From Alphaproteobacteria bacterium (GTDB lineage Bacteria; Pseudomonadota; Alphaproteobacteria; CAJXXZ01; 1604HC), in NCBI GenBank assembly GCA_023898705.1, contig CP060235.1, forward strand, positions 494,490 to 558,489: DNA of 64,000 nucleotides, read 5' to 3'. Shown here piece by piece: positions 52,613-60,687 of the stretch; within the stretch, counting starts at the first letter, position 1; the number at the start of each line of letters is the position of its first letter. The translations under genes and the position numbers were made by a program. The notes under the pieces were generated by a model. That model ran no database searches. It worked only from the letters and a program-made list of their open reading frames with translations, and was not told where the DNA came from.

Positions 52613-52861
52613 AGATAATTATATCCAGTGGATATCTCGCACAACAGGCTATTGCGGAACGCGGTTGCTGAACGGTTGGACTGGGTAGCTTAAGTTTTGT
52701 TAATACCCACTTGGTCCATTTAGGAATTTAACATAATATACATTATGTGATCTTATATCTGAATGCGAGGCTTCGGAAGCACACAAATCAACAACTCAAT
52801 CATTAGAAGCGACTAAGGAAGGTTTGTATAAAAAAATAAGAAAAAGCAAAATCAAGTTAGG
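52613..52861. other. gene-free gap with possible structured RNA
   Basis: This 249-base gap between the convergent trpS and suhB-like genes looks richer in G and C than other spacers. It holds a short palindrome (ATATCC-AGT-GGATAT, 52621-52635) and a longer hairpin at 52677-52718, where TGGAC-TGGGTA pairs with TACCCA and GTCCA across a four-base bulge. A GCTT-CGG-AAGC hairpin lies further on. I recognise no known RNA family and no open frame of note. Confidence 0.3.
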
Positions 52862-53566
52862 TTAAATTGAGTTAATACGTTTAGAATAGTAGTTATTAGC
52901 TCCTATACATAAATCATCTTTTATATCAAACACCCCATTAGCTTCTTCAATTAACAACTTTCCAGGTAGCCATTCATACATATCGCCTTTTATCATGCAT
53001 AAATCGATCCTTCCGCATGCTGTATATGCCAAATCCAACATGGGACATCTGAAACTAACTGTACTTATGCTCTCTAAAGATTTAGGCACTGCCACATTAT
53101 AAGTAGAAATAAGAGAATCCTTCTCCAAAACTTGCTTAGATACAAGCACCTTCTTACCATTTAATAAACAGCCCCTACTTTTTTCTGCAAAAAACACTTC
53201 TTGCTTTATTGGATCTAAGAGTCTTACCGAAACAGGAGTATCATTATGAAATATCGAGATTGCGCAAGAAAAATGTGGAATTCCTCTCAAAAAATTATCA
53301 TATCCACTCAAAGGGTGAATAACCCAACTAAATTCAGCTGGTCCTTTATACTCAAAATCCTTACTAATTATAGAATATTCTTGTTGTTTTGCATGTAACA
53401 TTTTAGAAACATGTAAATTAGTTTTATATATATAATGACTTATAAAATTAGGTCTGTTTACATAAGAAACGTGCTGTATCTCATTAAAATCCCTTACTAT
53501 AGCACAAGACATCAAAGTAAGAGCCTCTTCTATTGTTTTATTCAAAGAAGCAAAATGCAAGTTCAT
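52862..53566 (-). CDS. suhB: SuhB/inositol-monophosphatase-like protein with lost metal site
   Basis: This 234-aa protein has the fold pattern of inositol monophosphatases: SWVIHPLSGYDNFLRGIPHFSCAISIF matches the family's 'WviDPiDGTtNF..g.p.f.vsial', GCLLNGKKV, and PGKLLIEEANGVF near the end. The metal-binding residues are changed: the two aspartates of DPxDGT are H84 and S87, the threonine is Y89, and the WD near the end is Y197-E198. Phosphatase activity is unlikely. E. coli SuhB also acts in rRNA transcription antitermination, a role that may not need catalysis. It starts next to the efp stop, a pairing also found in Rickettsia. Confidence 0.7.
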   Translation of the reverse strand: MNLHFASLNKTIEEALTLMSCAIVRDFNEIQHVSYVNRPNFISHYIYKTNLHVSKMLHAKQQEYSIISKDFEYKGPAEFSWVIHPLSGYDNFLRGIPHFSCAISIFHNDTPVSVRLLDPIKQEVFFAEKSRGCLLNGKKVLVSKQVLEKDSLISTYNVAVPKSLESISTVSFRCPMLDLAYTACGRIDLCMIKGDMYEWLPGKLLIEEANGVFDIKDDLCIGANNYYSKRINSI

Positions 53567-54133
53567 TTAAGCTCTTCCTGCATACTCTAAAGTATTAGGA
53601 TCTATCAATACATGATCTCCTGCTTCTATATAGGTAGGAACTAAAATTTTTTCACCATTTTCCAAAACAGCATTTTTGTATGAAGAAGCCGCAGTCTGTC
53701 CCTTAAAACTAGGATCAGCACTTGCTATTTTGACAGATATTTTATCCTGTAAAAATCTAAAACTGATCACGTTTCCATCATGCATCTCAACCTTCACTTC
53801 TGTACCGTTAGTCAAGAAATTTGACAAAGGAGCAAAATCCGATTTATTCAATTCAAACTGCTCTCCATTTTCAAACATAAATACAATATTTCCCCCATCC
53901 TCATATAAAAACTGAGCATTCTGTTCTTCCATGATTGCTTTTTCTAAAGTTTCTTCTGGTCTAAACCTTTCATTCAACTTTTGATTAAAATCTGTACCCT
54001 GCAGCTCGACCTGTATAAAAGCCCCTCCCTTTCCAGGCTTCACATGCTCCTTCTTACGAACTTCAAACAACTTACCATTAATTTCTATTATATTGCCAAT
54101 CTTAATATTTTTAGCGTGTATCTTTTGATTCAT
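53567..54133 (-). CDS. efp: elongation factor P
   Basis: EF-P rescues ribosomes stalled at proline runs. Three OB domains are visible over 188 aa, with HVKPGKGGAFIQVEL containing K35 at the modified-lysine position, and the C-terminal VPTYIEAGDHVLIDPNTLEYAGRA typical of the family. The lysine suggests EpmA/EpmB-type beta-lysylation or no modification, not arginine rhamnosylation. I use the ATG at 54133: minus-strand TATTAT (54140-54145) ends six bases before it, and the six residues upstream do not fit the family. Confidence 0.95.
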   Translation of the reverse strand: MNQKIHAKNIKIGNIIEINGKLFEVRKKEHVKPGKGGAFIQVELQGTDFNQKLNERFRPEETLEKAIMEEQNAQFLYEDGGNIVFMFENGEQFELNKSDFAPLSNFLTNGTEVKVEMHDGNVISFRFLQDKISVKIASADPSFKGQTAASSYKNAVLENGEKILVPTYIEAGDHVLIDPNTLEYAGRA

Positions 54134-54166
54134 TAACAGATAATATAACAAATCTTCACAAAAGTC

Positions 54167-54198
54167 TTGACTAAAATCAAAAAAAAATCCAAAATACT
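54167..54198 (+). promoter_or_regulatory. promoter candidate for tRNA-Lys
   Basis: TTGACT (54167-54172) lies 20 bases before AATACT (54193-54198), or 17 before CAAAAT (54190-54195). The AATACT box ends six bases before the tRNA. The spacing makes this one less certain than the other tRNA promoters. Confidence 0.4.
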
Positions 54199-54204
54199 CT
54201 TCGA

Positions 54205-54277
54205 GGGCGCTTAGCTCAGTTGGCAGAGCACTTGGCTTTTAACCAAGGTGTCATAGGTTCGAATCCTATAGCGCCTA
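54205..54277 (+). tRNA. tRNA-Lys (TTT)
   Basis: This complete 73-base cloverleaf has acceptor GGGCGCT/AGCGCCT, D-stem GCTC/GAGC, anticodon stem CTTGG/CCAAG with loop CTTTTAA (anticodon TTT), and T-arm ATAGG-TTCGAAT-CCTAT. The discriminator is A and CCA is not encoded. The class I LysRS at 46225 would charge it. Confidence 0.95.
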
Positions 54278-54374
54278 TTTTTAGGCATTGAATTTTTTCA
54301 TTCTTTTTCGTTCGATATTATGGATGGGCAAGTGATGTATTGCTATTTGTGATTCTTGTTAATAGAATGAGTTT

Positions 54375-54908
54375 ATGGCTTTTCCTAATGTAATTACTGT
54401 ATTCAGAATTCTAGCTACTCCCATAGTTTGTGCCTTAATTGCTTATGAAAGTAGAAACTTAGCTCTGATACTTTTCATCTTGGCGTGTATATCAGATTTT
54501 TTTGATGGTTATGTAGCTAGGACCTATAAATTAGATTCTAAATTAGGAAAACACTTAGATTCTTTCGCAGATAAATTTTTAATTAATTCTGTTTTAATTT
54601 CTTTAATACAAACCAGAACCATCAGCGGAATCAATGTAATTCCTGTATATTTCATCCTAACCAGAAATTTATCAGTTTATTTTTTGAGATACTATCTTAA
54701 CGTTTCTCAAAATAAAAACTTAGATTCGAATGAATTCGGAAAATTAAACACATGTACGCAAATGCTTAGTATAAGTATTTTGATTCTGCAAGACTCAAAC
54801 TTTGGCGATTTTCTTCTTTGGATCAGTTCATTAAGCACGATCTCCAGTCTGTTCTATTACTCATTAATAGCCAAACAGGAACTCACAAAAAATCACCACT
54901 TTAAATAG
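54375..54908 (+). CDS. pgsA: CDP-diacylglycerol--glycerol-3-phosphate phosphatidyltransferase
   Basis: PgsA makes phosphatidylglycerol phosphate in the inner membrane. The CDP-alcohol phosphotransferase motif D-G-x2-A-R-x8-G-x3-D-x3-D is complete (DFFDGYVART...KLGKHLDSFADK, near residues 42-67). Several hydrophobic helices follow. Length 177 aa is normal. A related enzyme of the same superfamily (for example PssA) is less likely because of the FPNVITVFRILATP start. TAGAAT at 54363-54368 lies six bases before the ATG. Confidence 0.88.
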   Translation: MAFPNVITVFRILATPIVCALIAYESRNLALILFILACISDFFDGYVARTYKLDSKLGKHLDSFADKFLINSVLISLIQTRTISGINVIPVYFILTRNLSVYFLRYYLNVSQNKNLDSNEFGKLNTCTQMLSISILILQDSNFGDFLLWISSLSTISSLFYYSLIAKQELTKNHHFK

Positions 54909-54926
54909 AATTTAGAACTTTGTAAA

Positions 54927-55355
54927 TTAACGATTAAACATAACAAGCGTTGCGTGTACCTCTTTATAACTCTTCTGGTCCAAGTGGTTATAAGCACCCC
55001 ACAAAACATTAAATAGTAGATTTTTCGCACCTTTACAAGCCTCTACCGTCTCAGCAGCAAATTGCGGACTCACCACATCAAATTTCAAGCTATCATTGGA
55101 ATGATAATCAATCGAATCGTTAAGAACAACAAAATCCTCATCCATGCTACCCATTGAATCTGTCTTCTTAAGCTCGTTTAAAACAGGCCCGTCGACAACA
55201 TTCAACCCACTTTTATTACCAGAATCATCACCAGTAAAAAAGTCCTCCACCATACCTACTCGACTTGCTACGTCTGAACAAATAATATTACTAGGCTCGC
55301 AAGCTTCCATAAAGGCAAATGAGCTACATAGAAAAAATAAAATACGCTTCCTCAT
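54927..55355 (-). CDS. small secreted protein of unknown function
   Basis: This 142-aa protein has a signal sequence (MRKRILFFLCSSFAFMEA) similar in style to the secreted family members at 39492-48897, but I cannot align their central module to it. The mature part is acidic and rich in S, D and N (VEDFFTGDDSGNKSG, DEDFVVLNDSIDYHSND). The end is helical (ETVEACKGAKNLLFNVLWGAYNHL). I start at the ATG at 55355 because minus-strand TAAAAT (55362-55367) ends six bases before it; a GTG two codons upstream is the alternative. Confidence 0.5.
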   Translation of the reverse strand: MRKRILFFLCSSFAFMEACEPSNIICSDVASRVGMVEDFFTGDDSGNKSGLNVVDGPVLNELKKTDSMGSMDEDFVVLNDSIDYHSNDSLKFDVVSPQFAAETVEACKGAKNLLFNVLWGAYNHLDQKSYKEVHATLVMFNR

Positions 55356-55483
55356 GTCCACATTTTATTCAAATTTAACAAAAAGTCAACCAACTATACT
55401 AATAAAATTTATAAACAAATCCATTTAAAGTGAAAAATTGACTATGCCTAGTAATTTTATGTTTAAGAAGTATAATTAGAACC

Positions 55484-56140
55484 ATGATGCTTAGACATAT
55501 TCATTCTATTATTTTCTTACTTTTTACTGTTTTTAGTTGGCTTGCCTCCAAAAAGACGTATAATTTGTCTAAATCTATAGTGAGTAATGGTCCAACAAGT
55601 AAAAATATGGTCTCAATATTTAGACAGTTCCATGCAATATTTCAGACTCAAGATTTGCTCAAATTTAATTGGCTATATATAAAGAAGACTCTAGATAAAT
55701 ACTGGTCTCACAAGATTTTCAGCCTTGTATTGTGTTCATTTTTATATACATTTGCTCCTACATTAGTTGCTCAACTACAATTAGGAAGTGCATTACCAAT
55801 ACAACATGACATTTCTATTCTATTGTTTCTACAAATTTTTGCTTATGCAGTGTTATTCATAATAATAATTTACAGTAATAGATCAATTGTTTACCTCGAA
55901 AATTATGTTTTTTATACAAACAGCAAGAGAGAATTCTCAAAGGAAGAAGTGCAATATTTGATATCTAGGCTATCGTATGCACAATCCTCTTTTGAAAAAG
56001 GAAATGAGGCAAGCCAGAATGTTGTACAAGAGCTATCCAAATTGGCCAAACATGTAGAGAACAATGTTAACTTACTTAATAAGTCCACGCATTTATTAGA
56101 AAAAATTGCTAAATATATAATTAAAACCAATGAACAATAA
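55484..56140 (+). CDS. membrane protein of unknown function with coiled-coil end
   Basis: This 218-aa protein has an N-terminal hydrophobic segment (HIHSIIFLLFTVFSWLA), two further membrane helices (IFSLVLCSFLYTFAPTLVA and ISILLFLQIFAYAVLFIIIIY) and a helical C-terminal tail with heptad character (ASQNVVQELSKLAKHVENNVNLLNKSTHLLEKIA). I do not recognise the family. It overlaps the recombinase gene by 11 bases and so heads an operon with xerD and hemW. TATAAT at 55471-55476 lies seven bases before the ATG. Confidence 0.6.
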   Translation: MMLRHIHSIIFLLFTVFSWLASKKTYNLSKSIVSNGPTSKNMVSIFRQFHAIFQTQDLLKFNWLYIKKTLDKYWSHKIFSLVLCSFLYTFAPTLVAQLQLGSALPIQHDISILLFLQIFAYAVLFIIIIYSNRSIVYLENYVFYTNSKREFSKEEVQYLISRLSYAQSSFEKGNEASQNVVQELSKLAKHVENNVNLLNKSTHLLEKIAKYIIKTNEQ

Positions 56141-57008
56141 GCAGTTTTTTCAAAAAAATATTTTGGAAACTTTTATGGATTTTCTACATGAAAAGAATTT
56201 AGCTCTTAATTCAATGAAAGCTTATAATGTTGATTTATTACAATTTTTCACATATCTCAAAGACCCTAATGAACAGGTGTTAATTCACTATGTTAAACAT
56301 CTAGTAGATAGTAATTTAAGTCCAAGCTCAATAGATAGAAAAGTAAGGGCTATTTCACAATATATTAAATTTATTAATGAGGAATATAAACTTAACTTAA
56401 AGATTGAGATTCCAAAAATTAAAAAATTTAGAAAGCAAATCACAATTGTAGGAAATAGAGAAATACAAGATGCAATAGAGCAGTTAAAACAGAATAGTGA
56501 TAAATTTTTAAATATTAGATTAATCGCGATCATTAACATGCTGTATAGCACTGGATTAAGAATTTCGGAATTAGTATCACTTAGGAAAACTCAATTGGAC
56601 CCTGTATTACTAGGTAAAACAACTGGTTTTAGAGTAATAGGAAAAGGATCAAAAGAAAGAAAAGTGTTCATGAACAAAGATGCAATACAAAGTCTACATG
56701 CTTACATATTAGCTAGAGGAAATACAGATTCTGAATTCTTATGGAATTGCAAAACAAAGCACTTAACACGACAATCGATATTTCTGGCTCTGAAAAAGGT
56801 AAATATAAATCCACATAGTTTTAGACATAAACTAGCTTCTGATCTATTGCAAAAAGGCATGAATTTGCTGGAAGTCCAAAAAATTATGGGACATGCAAGT
56901 GTGAAAACTACTTCTTTATACCTACATGCTCAAAATTCCGCTTTAGAAATAAAAGAATATCATCCATTTAATCAAATCGACAGTAAAAAAGATTGTGACA
57001 ATGAATAG
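56130..57008 (+). CDS. xerD: tyrosine recombinase XerD (or XerC)
   Basis: This site-specific recombinase resolves chromosome dimers at dif. The SAM-like N-terminal domain is followed by a catalytic domain with all active residues: R144 (TGLRISELVSL), K172 (GKGSKER), H229 and R232 (HSFRHKLAS), H255 (GHASV) and the nucleophile Y264 (TSLYLHAQ). Length 292 aa is normal. XerD and XerC cannot be told apart with certainty. It is an in-operon housekeeping copy with no flanking repeats, so it is not an integrase of a mobile element. Confidence 0.88.
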   Translation: MNNKQFFQKNILETFMDFLHEKNLALNSMKAYNVDLLQFFTYLKDPNEQVLIHYVKHLVDSNLSPSSIDRKVRAISQYIKFINEEYKLNLKIEIPKIKKFRKQITIVGNREIQDAIEQLKQNSDKFLNIRLIAIINMLYSTGLRISELVSLRKTQLDPVLLGKTTGFRVIGKGSKERKVFMNKDAIQSLHAYILARGNTDSEFLWNCKTKHLTRQSIFLALKKVNINPHSFRHKLASDLLQKGMNLLEVQKIMGHASVKTTSLYLHAQNSALEIKEYHPFNQIDSKKDCDNE

Positions 57009-58281
57009 TATTAATTTTTCTCTGTATATACATTGGCCTTTTTGCGTACAAAAATGCTCATATTGCGATTTAAACAGCCATGTCCGTGATCACATTGATG
57101 AAAACCTTTGGGTCTCAGCTCTCATTAATGAAATGAGAACAATGAAAAAATGTATACCTAATGCTAAATTAATTTCAATATTTTTTGGAGGGGGAACCCC
57201 TTCTCTATTAAGTGCTTTAAACATTAACCTAATAATCCAGGAAGCCAATAAACTTTGGCAATTAGATTTGCAAACTGAAATCACATTAGAAACCAATCCT
57301 TCTTCTCTGGAAACACGAAATTTAGTTGAGTTTAAGCAAGCTGGAATCAACAGAATATCTTTTGGAATCCAATCACTTGATAACCAAATTCTTAAGTTGT
57401 TAAACCGTTCCCATAACGCTGAAGAAGCAATGTTTTGCATTGATAAAGCAATTACAATTTTTGACAATATTTCTGTAGATATTATTTATGCGTTACCTAC
57501 ACAGACTTTGACCACTTTACAAAATACCTTCAGTCAACTTTTGCCTAAAAAAATACAACATATTTCAATTTATGAGCTTACTTTGCATCAAAACACAAAG
57601 CTTTATAACCAAATAGAAAAACAAGAATTACATCTACCCAAAGAAGATGCTGTATCAGATCAGTATAATTTAATTCTGCAAGAATGTGAAAGGTTTGGAT
57701 ATTATAGATATGAAATCTCTAGCTTTTCAAAAAAAGGATATAAATCTATACATAACACATCCTATTGGAAAAGTAGAAATTTCATTGGAATTGGTCCAGG
57801 AGCGCATAGTAGATGTTTTATTTCTTCTAGTAATATAGAAGATAATATTTTTATACAACAGCCAAATGACGGATTGGATTTGCAAACGTACGATCATTCA
57901 CTGAAATTACAAAGGCAAGCAGCTATACAAAAGACTAATTCAATACAATATTATGAGATAGAAAATGAGAAAATTCCTGAAAAATGGTTAAGTAAAGTTC
58001 AAAAACTTGGATATGGTACAAAAAATTGCTTTGTTCTTGAGCAAACAGTACAAATACAGGAATTTATTATGATGGGATTAAGGATGACTGAAGGAATAAA
58101 AATCTCAGATTTCTACAAGAGATTTAATCAAAATTTATGTGCGGTACTAAATTCAAACAAAATACAAAAATTGATTGATTACAAATATTTGGATATGGAT
58201 GATGAAAATATCAAACTAACTAATGAGGGAATTATTAGACATAGTGCGATATGTCACTACTTATTATTTACAGATAACTAA
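57001..58281 (+). CDS. hemW: radical SAM heme chaperone HemW
   Basis: HemW is an oxygen-independent coproporphyrinogen oxidase-like protein thought to hand heme to respiratory enzymes. LYIHWPFCVQKCSYCDLNSH carries the iron-sulfur cysteines C15, C19 and C22 (C-x3-C-x2-C), and IFFGGGTPSLLS and GINRISFGIQSLDNQILKLLNRSH match the family. IGIGPGAHS is also typical. HemW lacks the fourth cysteine of HemN, as here. The gene overlaps the xerD end by eight bases. GTG at 56995 is an alternative start. Confidence 0.92.
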   Translation: MNSINFSLYIHWPFCVQKCSYCDLNSHVRDHIDENLWVSALINEMRTMKKCIPNAKLISIFFGGGTPSLLSALNINLIIQEANKLWQLDLQTEITLETNPSSLETRNLVEFKQAGINRISFGIQSLDNQILKLLNRSHNAEEAMFCIDKAITIFDNISVDIIYALPTQTLTTLQNTFSQLLPKKIQHISIYELTLHQNTKLYNQIEKQELHLPKEDAVSDQYNLILQECERFGYYRYEISSFSKKGYKSIHNTSYWKSRNFIGIGPGAHSRCFISSSNIEDNIFIQQPNDGLDLQTYDHSLKLQRQAAIQKTNSIQYYEIENEKIPEKWLSKVQKLGYGTKNCFVLEQTVQIQEFIMMGLRMTEGIKISDFYKRFNQNLCAVLNSNKIQKLIDYKYLDMDDENIKLTNEGIIRHSAICHYLLFTDN

Positions 58282-58334
58282 TCTGCAATATTGAAAGCAA
58301 TAGAAAAAAAATTAAGTAAAGTGTACAATATGGT

Positions 58335-58901
58335 ATGTCTGTCAAGGAAAGTTTAAAATTCGTACAAAGGTGGATCTTTCACCCAAAGCAAATGGGCACT
58401 TTTTTGCCACTACCATCCAAAGTTGGTCGTATCTTGGTAAGTAGTTTACCAACTCTGTCGGAATCAGACTATATTTTAGAAATAGGTAGCGGCACGGGAG
58501 CGTTGACAAAGTTTTTATATCATAATCCTAAACTAAGCAAAAACCTTATTTGTGCTGAAATAGACTCTGAATTATGCAAAATTTTAAATAAAAAATTTCC
58601 TGATGCCAAAATCATAAATAAAAGTGCAGCAGATTTGGATTTAACTCTGGATCAAAGCCTACTCAATCGAATAAAAATAATCGTTTCCTCAGTACCGTTT
58701 ACTTGTATTAACCAAGACAGCAAAGACAAAATAATGAAAATATGTTCTCAACTTCTTAATAACGGAGCATCCATGTTTCATATTTCTTATAACCCATACC
58801 TGAATTTGAATTTAAGCAGTTACGGCATTAAGCAAATTTACAAAAAAAGAATATTTTCTATTCCAATGGTTTTTTTGCACTCATATATGTCTTTAAGATA
58901 A
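58335..58901 (+). CDS. PmtA-like phospholipid N-methyltransferase, copy 1
   Basis: This 188-aa SAM-dependent methyltransferase has YILEIGSGTGALTKFLY (motif I), LICAEIDSELCKIL (motif II), INKSAADL and IIVSSVPF. The FVQRWIFHPKQMGTFLPLPSKVGRI start is the hallmark of Rhodobacter-type phosphatidylethanolamine N-methyltransferases ('kgw...P..vGav.PSs...a..m'), which lead to phosphatidylcholine. The second copy follows 81 bases later. An rRNA dimethyltransferase is less likely because of this start. TACAAT at 58324-58329 lies five bases before the ATG. Confidence 0.65.
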   Translation: MSVKESLKFVQRWIFHPKQMGTFLPLPSKVGRILVSSLPTLSESDYILEIGSGTGALTKFLYHNPKLSKNLICAEIDSELCKILNKKFPDAKIINKSAADLDLTLDQSLLNRIKIIVSSVPFTCINQDSKDKIMKICSQLLNNGASMFHISYNPYLNLNLSSYGIKQIYKKRIFSIPMVFLHSYMSLR

Positions 58902-58982
58902 AATCAATCTTAAAAATTTAACACAAGAATAATGATTTATTAATAACTTCTAAGTATAGGCAAATTGTGTTACAATTGATTC

Positions 58983-59525
58983 GTGTCAGCGAAAGCTTTT
59001 TTAAAAAAATATTTGATTAGTCCACTGTCTATTGGATCTGTAGTACCAAGTAGTAAACATGTCGGTATGGCTTTTGCAAAAAATATAGATTTAAGTAAAG
59101 ATGGTGTGATTTTAGAAATAGGAGCAGGAACAGGCACAATAACAAAATCTTTGATAGACTGCGGGATTCCAAGAAACAGAATAGTTTGCTTAGAAATAGA
59201 AGAAGCATTTTGTGATCTACTACGTAAGAGATTTAATGGTGTTGAGGTCATCTGCTCCGATATATTAAATTTACGAGAATTGGTTCACAAGATAGGAAAG
59301 ATAAATTGTTTTGTGTCCACTCTACCATTTATATCATTAGGCAAAGATCAAACGGACAAGATTTTAAATATATTAAAACCGTTCGTAGATTCTGGAACAA
59401 CTTATTTGCAAATGTCCTATAGCCCATTCTTTGTGGGTAAGTCAAGAAAAAGAGGATTACAGACTAAAAGGTGCGGCTACGTGTGGAAAAATTTTCCGCC
59501 AGCGTACATATATAAATCCATTTAA
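58983..59525 (+). CDS. PmtA-like phospholipid N-methyltransferase, copy 2
   Basis: This 180-aa paralogue of the preceding gene has FLKKYLISPLSIGSVVPSSKHVGMAFA at the N-terminus, VILEIGAGTGTITKSLI as SAM motif I, IVCLEIEEAFCDLLRKRF as motif II, and CFVSTLPFISL. The end (YVWKNFPPAYIYK) matches the PPA segment of the PmtA family better than copy 1 does. The start is GTG with TACAAT at 58971-58976 six bases upstream. The two copies may carry out successive methylations or have different substrates. Confidence 0.7.
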   Translation: MSAKAFLKKYLISPLSIGSVVPSSKHVGMAFAKNIDLSKDGVILEIGAGTGTITKSLIDCGIPRNRIVCLEIEEAFCDLLRKRFNGVEVICSDILNLRELVHKIGKINCFVSTLPFISLGKDQTDKILNILKPFVDSGTTYLQMSYSPFFVGKSRKRGLQTKRCGYVWKNFPPAYIYKSI

Positions 59526-60103
59526 TCATGGCATATAAATTCATTGAGACTGATCTTTTGGGTGCTATAATCAGGTTCTAAAGCAACCAAGTCTCCTTGT
59601 TCAACAATGGCATGTTGTTTAAAAGTCACCCCTTTTATACTGTATTGATCTTTATTCAAAACATCATTATTTATCTTATCGAAAATTTGATTTTGAGTAA
59701 CCATTCTAAGTTTATGTAATTCATGATGTAAATTTATGCAAAACTCTATAATAAAATCTGACAATGGAGTGAACTGTTTAATTTGTATTTTCAAATAATC
59801 TAACTGTTTTGACTTCATAATATTAATTACACTAAATATTTCATTATTAGGTTTTGTAATTAACTTACTAGGCCAATTCAAATAAAGCTCTATATCATAT
59901 TGTAAAGCAATTTTATGTATTGCCCTTATGCTTGTGAATAATAAATTATAGTCAGTTAAACCTTTTACACATACGAGTAAGGTAAACCCCATCTTTGCTG
60001 AACCATCTCTAGCTATCACAATATTTTTTTGCTGCAAATTTAGAGTTTCTATTTTATTATTCGCTAGTTCAAAGAGGTAAAAATTCATAGGTAATTGGTA
60101 CAT
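59522..60103 (-). CDS. putative biotin protein ligase-like protein (divergent)
   Basis: This 193-aa protein resembles a worn BirA catalytic domain. KNIVIARDGSAKMGFTLLVCVKG stands where the ligase has its glycine-rich biotin loop. IRAIHKIALQYDIELYLNWPSKLI matches '..A+..a......lKWPNDv' with two changed residues. The C-terminal GVTFKQHAIVEQGDLVALEPD...KISLNEF follows the closing 'G..GID..G.L.l......GE' strands. accB in this genome needs a biotin ligase, but the loop and the KWPND motif are altered. The assignment is tentative. The start at 60103 is uncertain; a second ATG lies five codons in. Confidence 0.4.
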   Translation of the reverse strand: MYQLPMNFYLFELANNKIETLNLQQKNIVIARDGSAKMGFTLLVCVKGLTDYNLLFTSIRAIHKIALQYDIELYLNWPSKLITKPNNEIFSVINIMKSKQLDYLKIQIKQFTPLSDFIIEFCINLHHELHKLRMVTQNQIFDKINNDVLNKDQYSIKGVTFKQHAIVEQGDLVALEPDYSTQKISLNEFICHD

Positions 60104-60212
60104 AAATAATCATATAAATATTTATATTAATATTAAACTAAAAACATTATAACTTAATTTTACTTTATTTAAATATATGTTTTTTATTATTTAGATAAAG
60201 GATCAACAAATT

Positions 60213-60641
60213 ATGGAAGAAAATAAGTTTAGTATACTAATTGAACATATTATAAGACTTAATAAAGTTGTTTTAAGCACGATGAAGAATAACATTAAAG
60301 AATTAAAAATCAGCGATTTATCCCCTACCCAAAGTATTTTACTTCTATTTATAGGGGATAATAAATTTGGATTATTAGAGCTTGCAAACAATTATTTTAT
60401 ACCGAATATTCCCTATAACATTAAGCAAATGAAAAAATATGGATATATCAAGCAAGAAAAATCTAAATATGATAAAAGATCATATGAAATAACTTTATCT
60501 AAAAAAGGATCAGATGTTCTAGAAAAACTTAAACAGGAAACCTCAAAGTACTTTGAAGGATATAATTCATTTCTAAACTTAACATTTAATGAACTAATTT
60601 TATCTTTGAGACAGTTAGAAGATTTTTTGCGACATTTTTGA
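60213..60641 (+). CDS. MarR-like winged-helix regulator
   Basis: This 142-aa protein matches the MarR layout: an N-terminal dimerisation helix, LSPTQSILLLFIGDNKFGLLELANNYFIPNIPYNIKQMKKYGYIKQEKSKYDKRSYEITLSKKGSDVLEKL as helix-turn-helix and wing (with D-K-R as the usual D-x-R), then C-terminal helices. It presumably binds DNA; its targets are unknown. It is divergent from the BirA-like gene, and the 109-base gap between them may hold its operator. An AAGGA sequence precedes the ATG. Confidence 0.7.
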   Translation: MEENKFSILIEHIIRLNKVVLSTMKNNIKELKISDLSPTQSILLLFIGDNKFGLLELANNYFIPNIPYNIKQMKKYGYIKQEKSKYDKRSYEITLSKKGSDVLEKLKQETSKYFEGYNSFLNLTFNELILSLRQLEDFLRHF

Positions 60642-60687
60642 ACATCCCATTATGTAAGCTTTATTTAACACTTATTACTTTTGTTTA

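Noticed and set aside
56130..57008. Integrase of a mobile element
   Set aside because: The gene is a standard XerC/XerD recombinase within an operon with hemW; no attachment-site repeats or cargo are seen.
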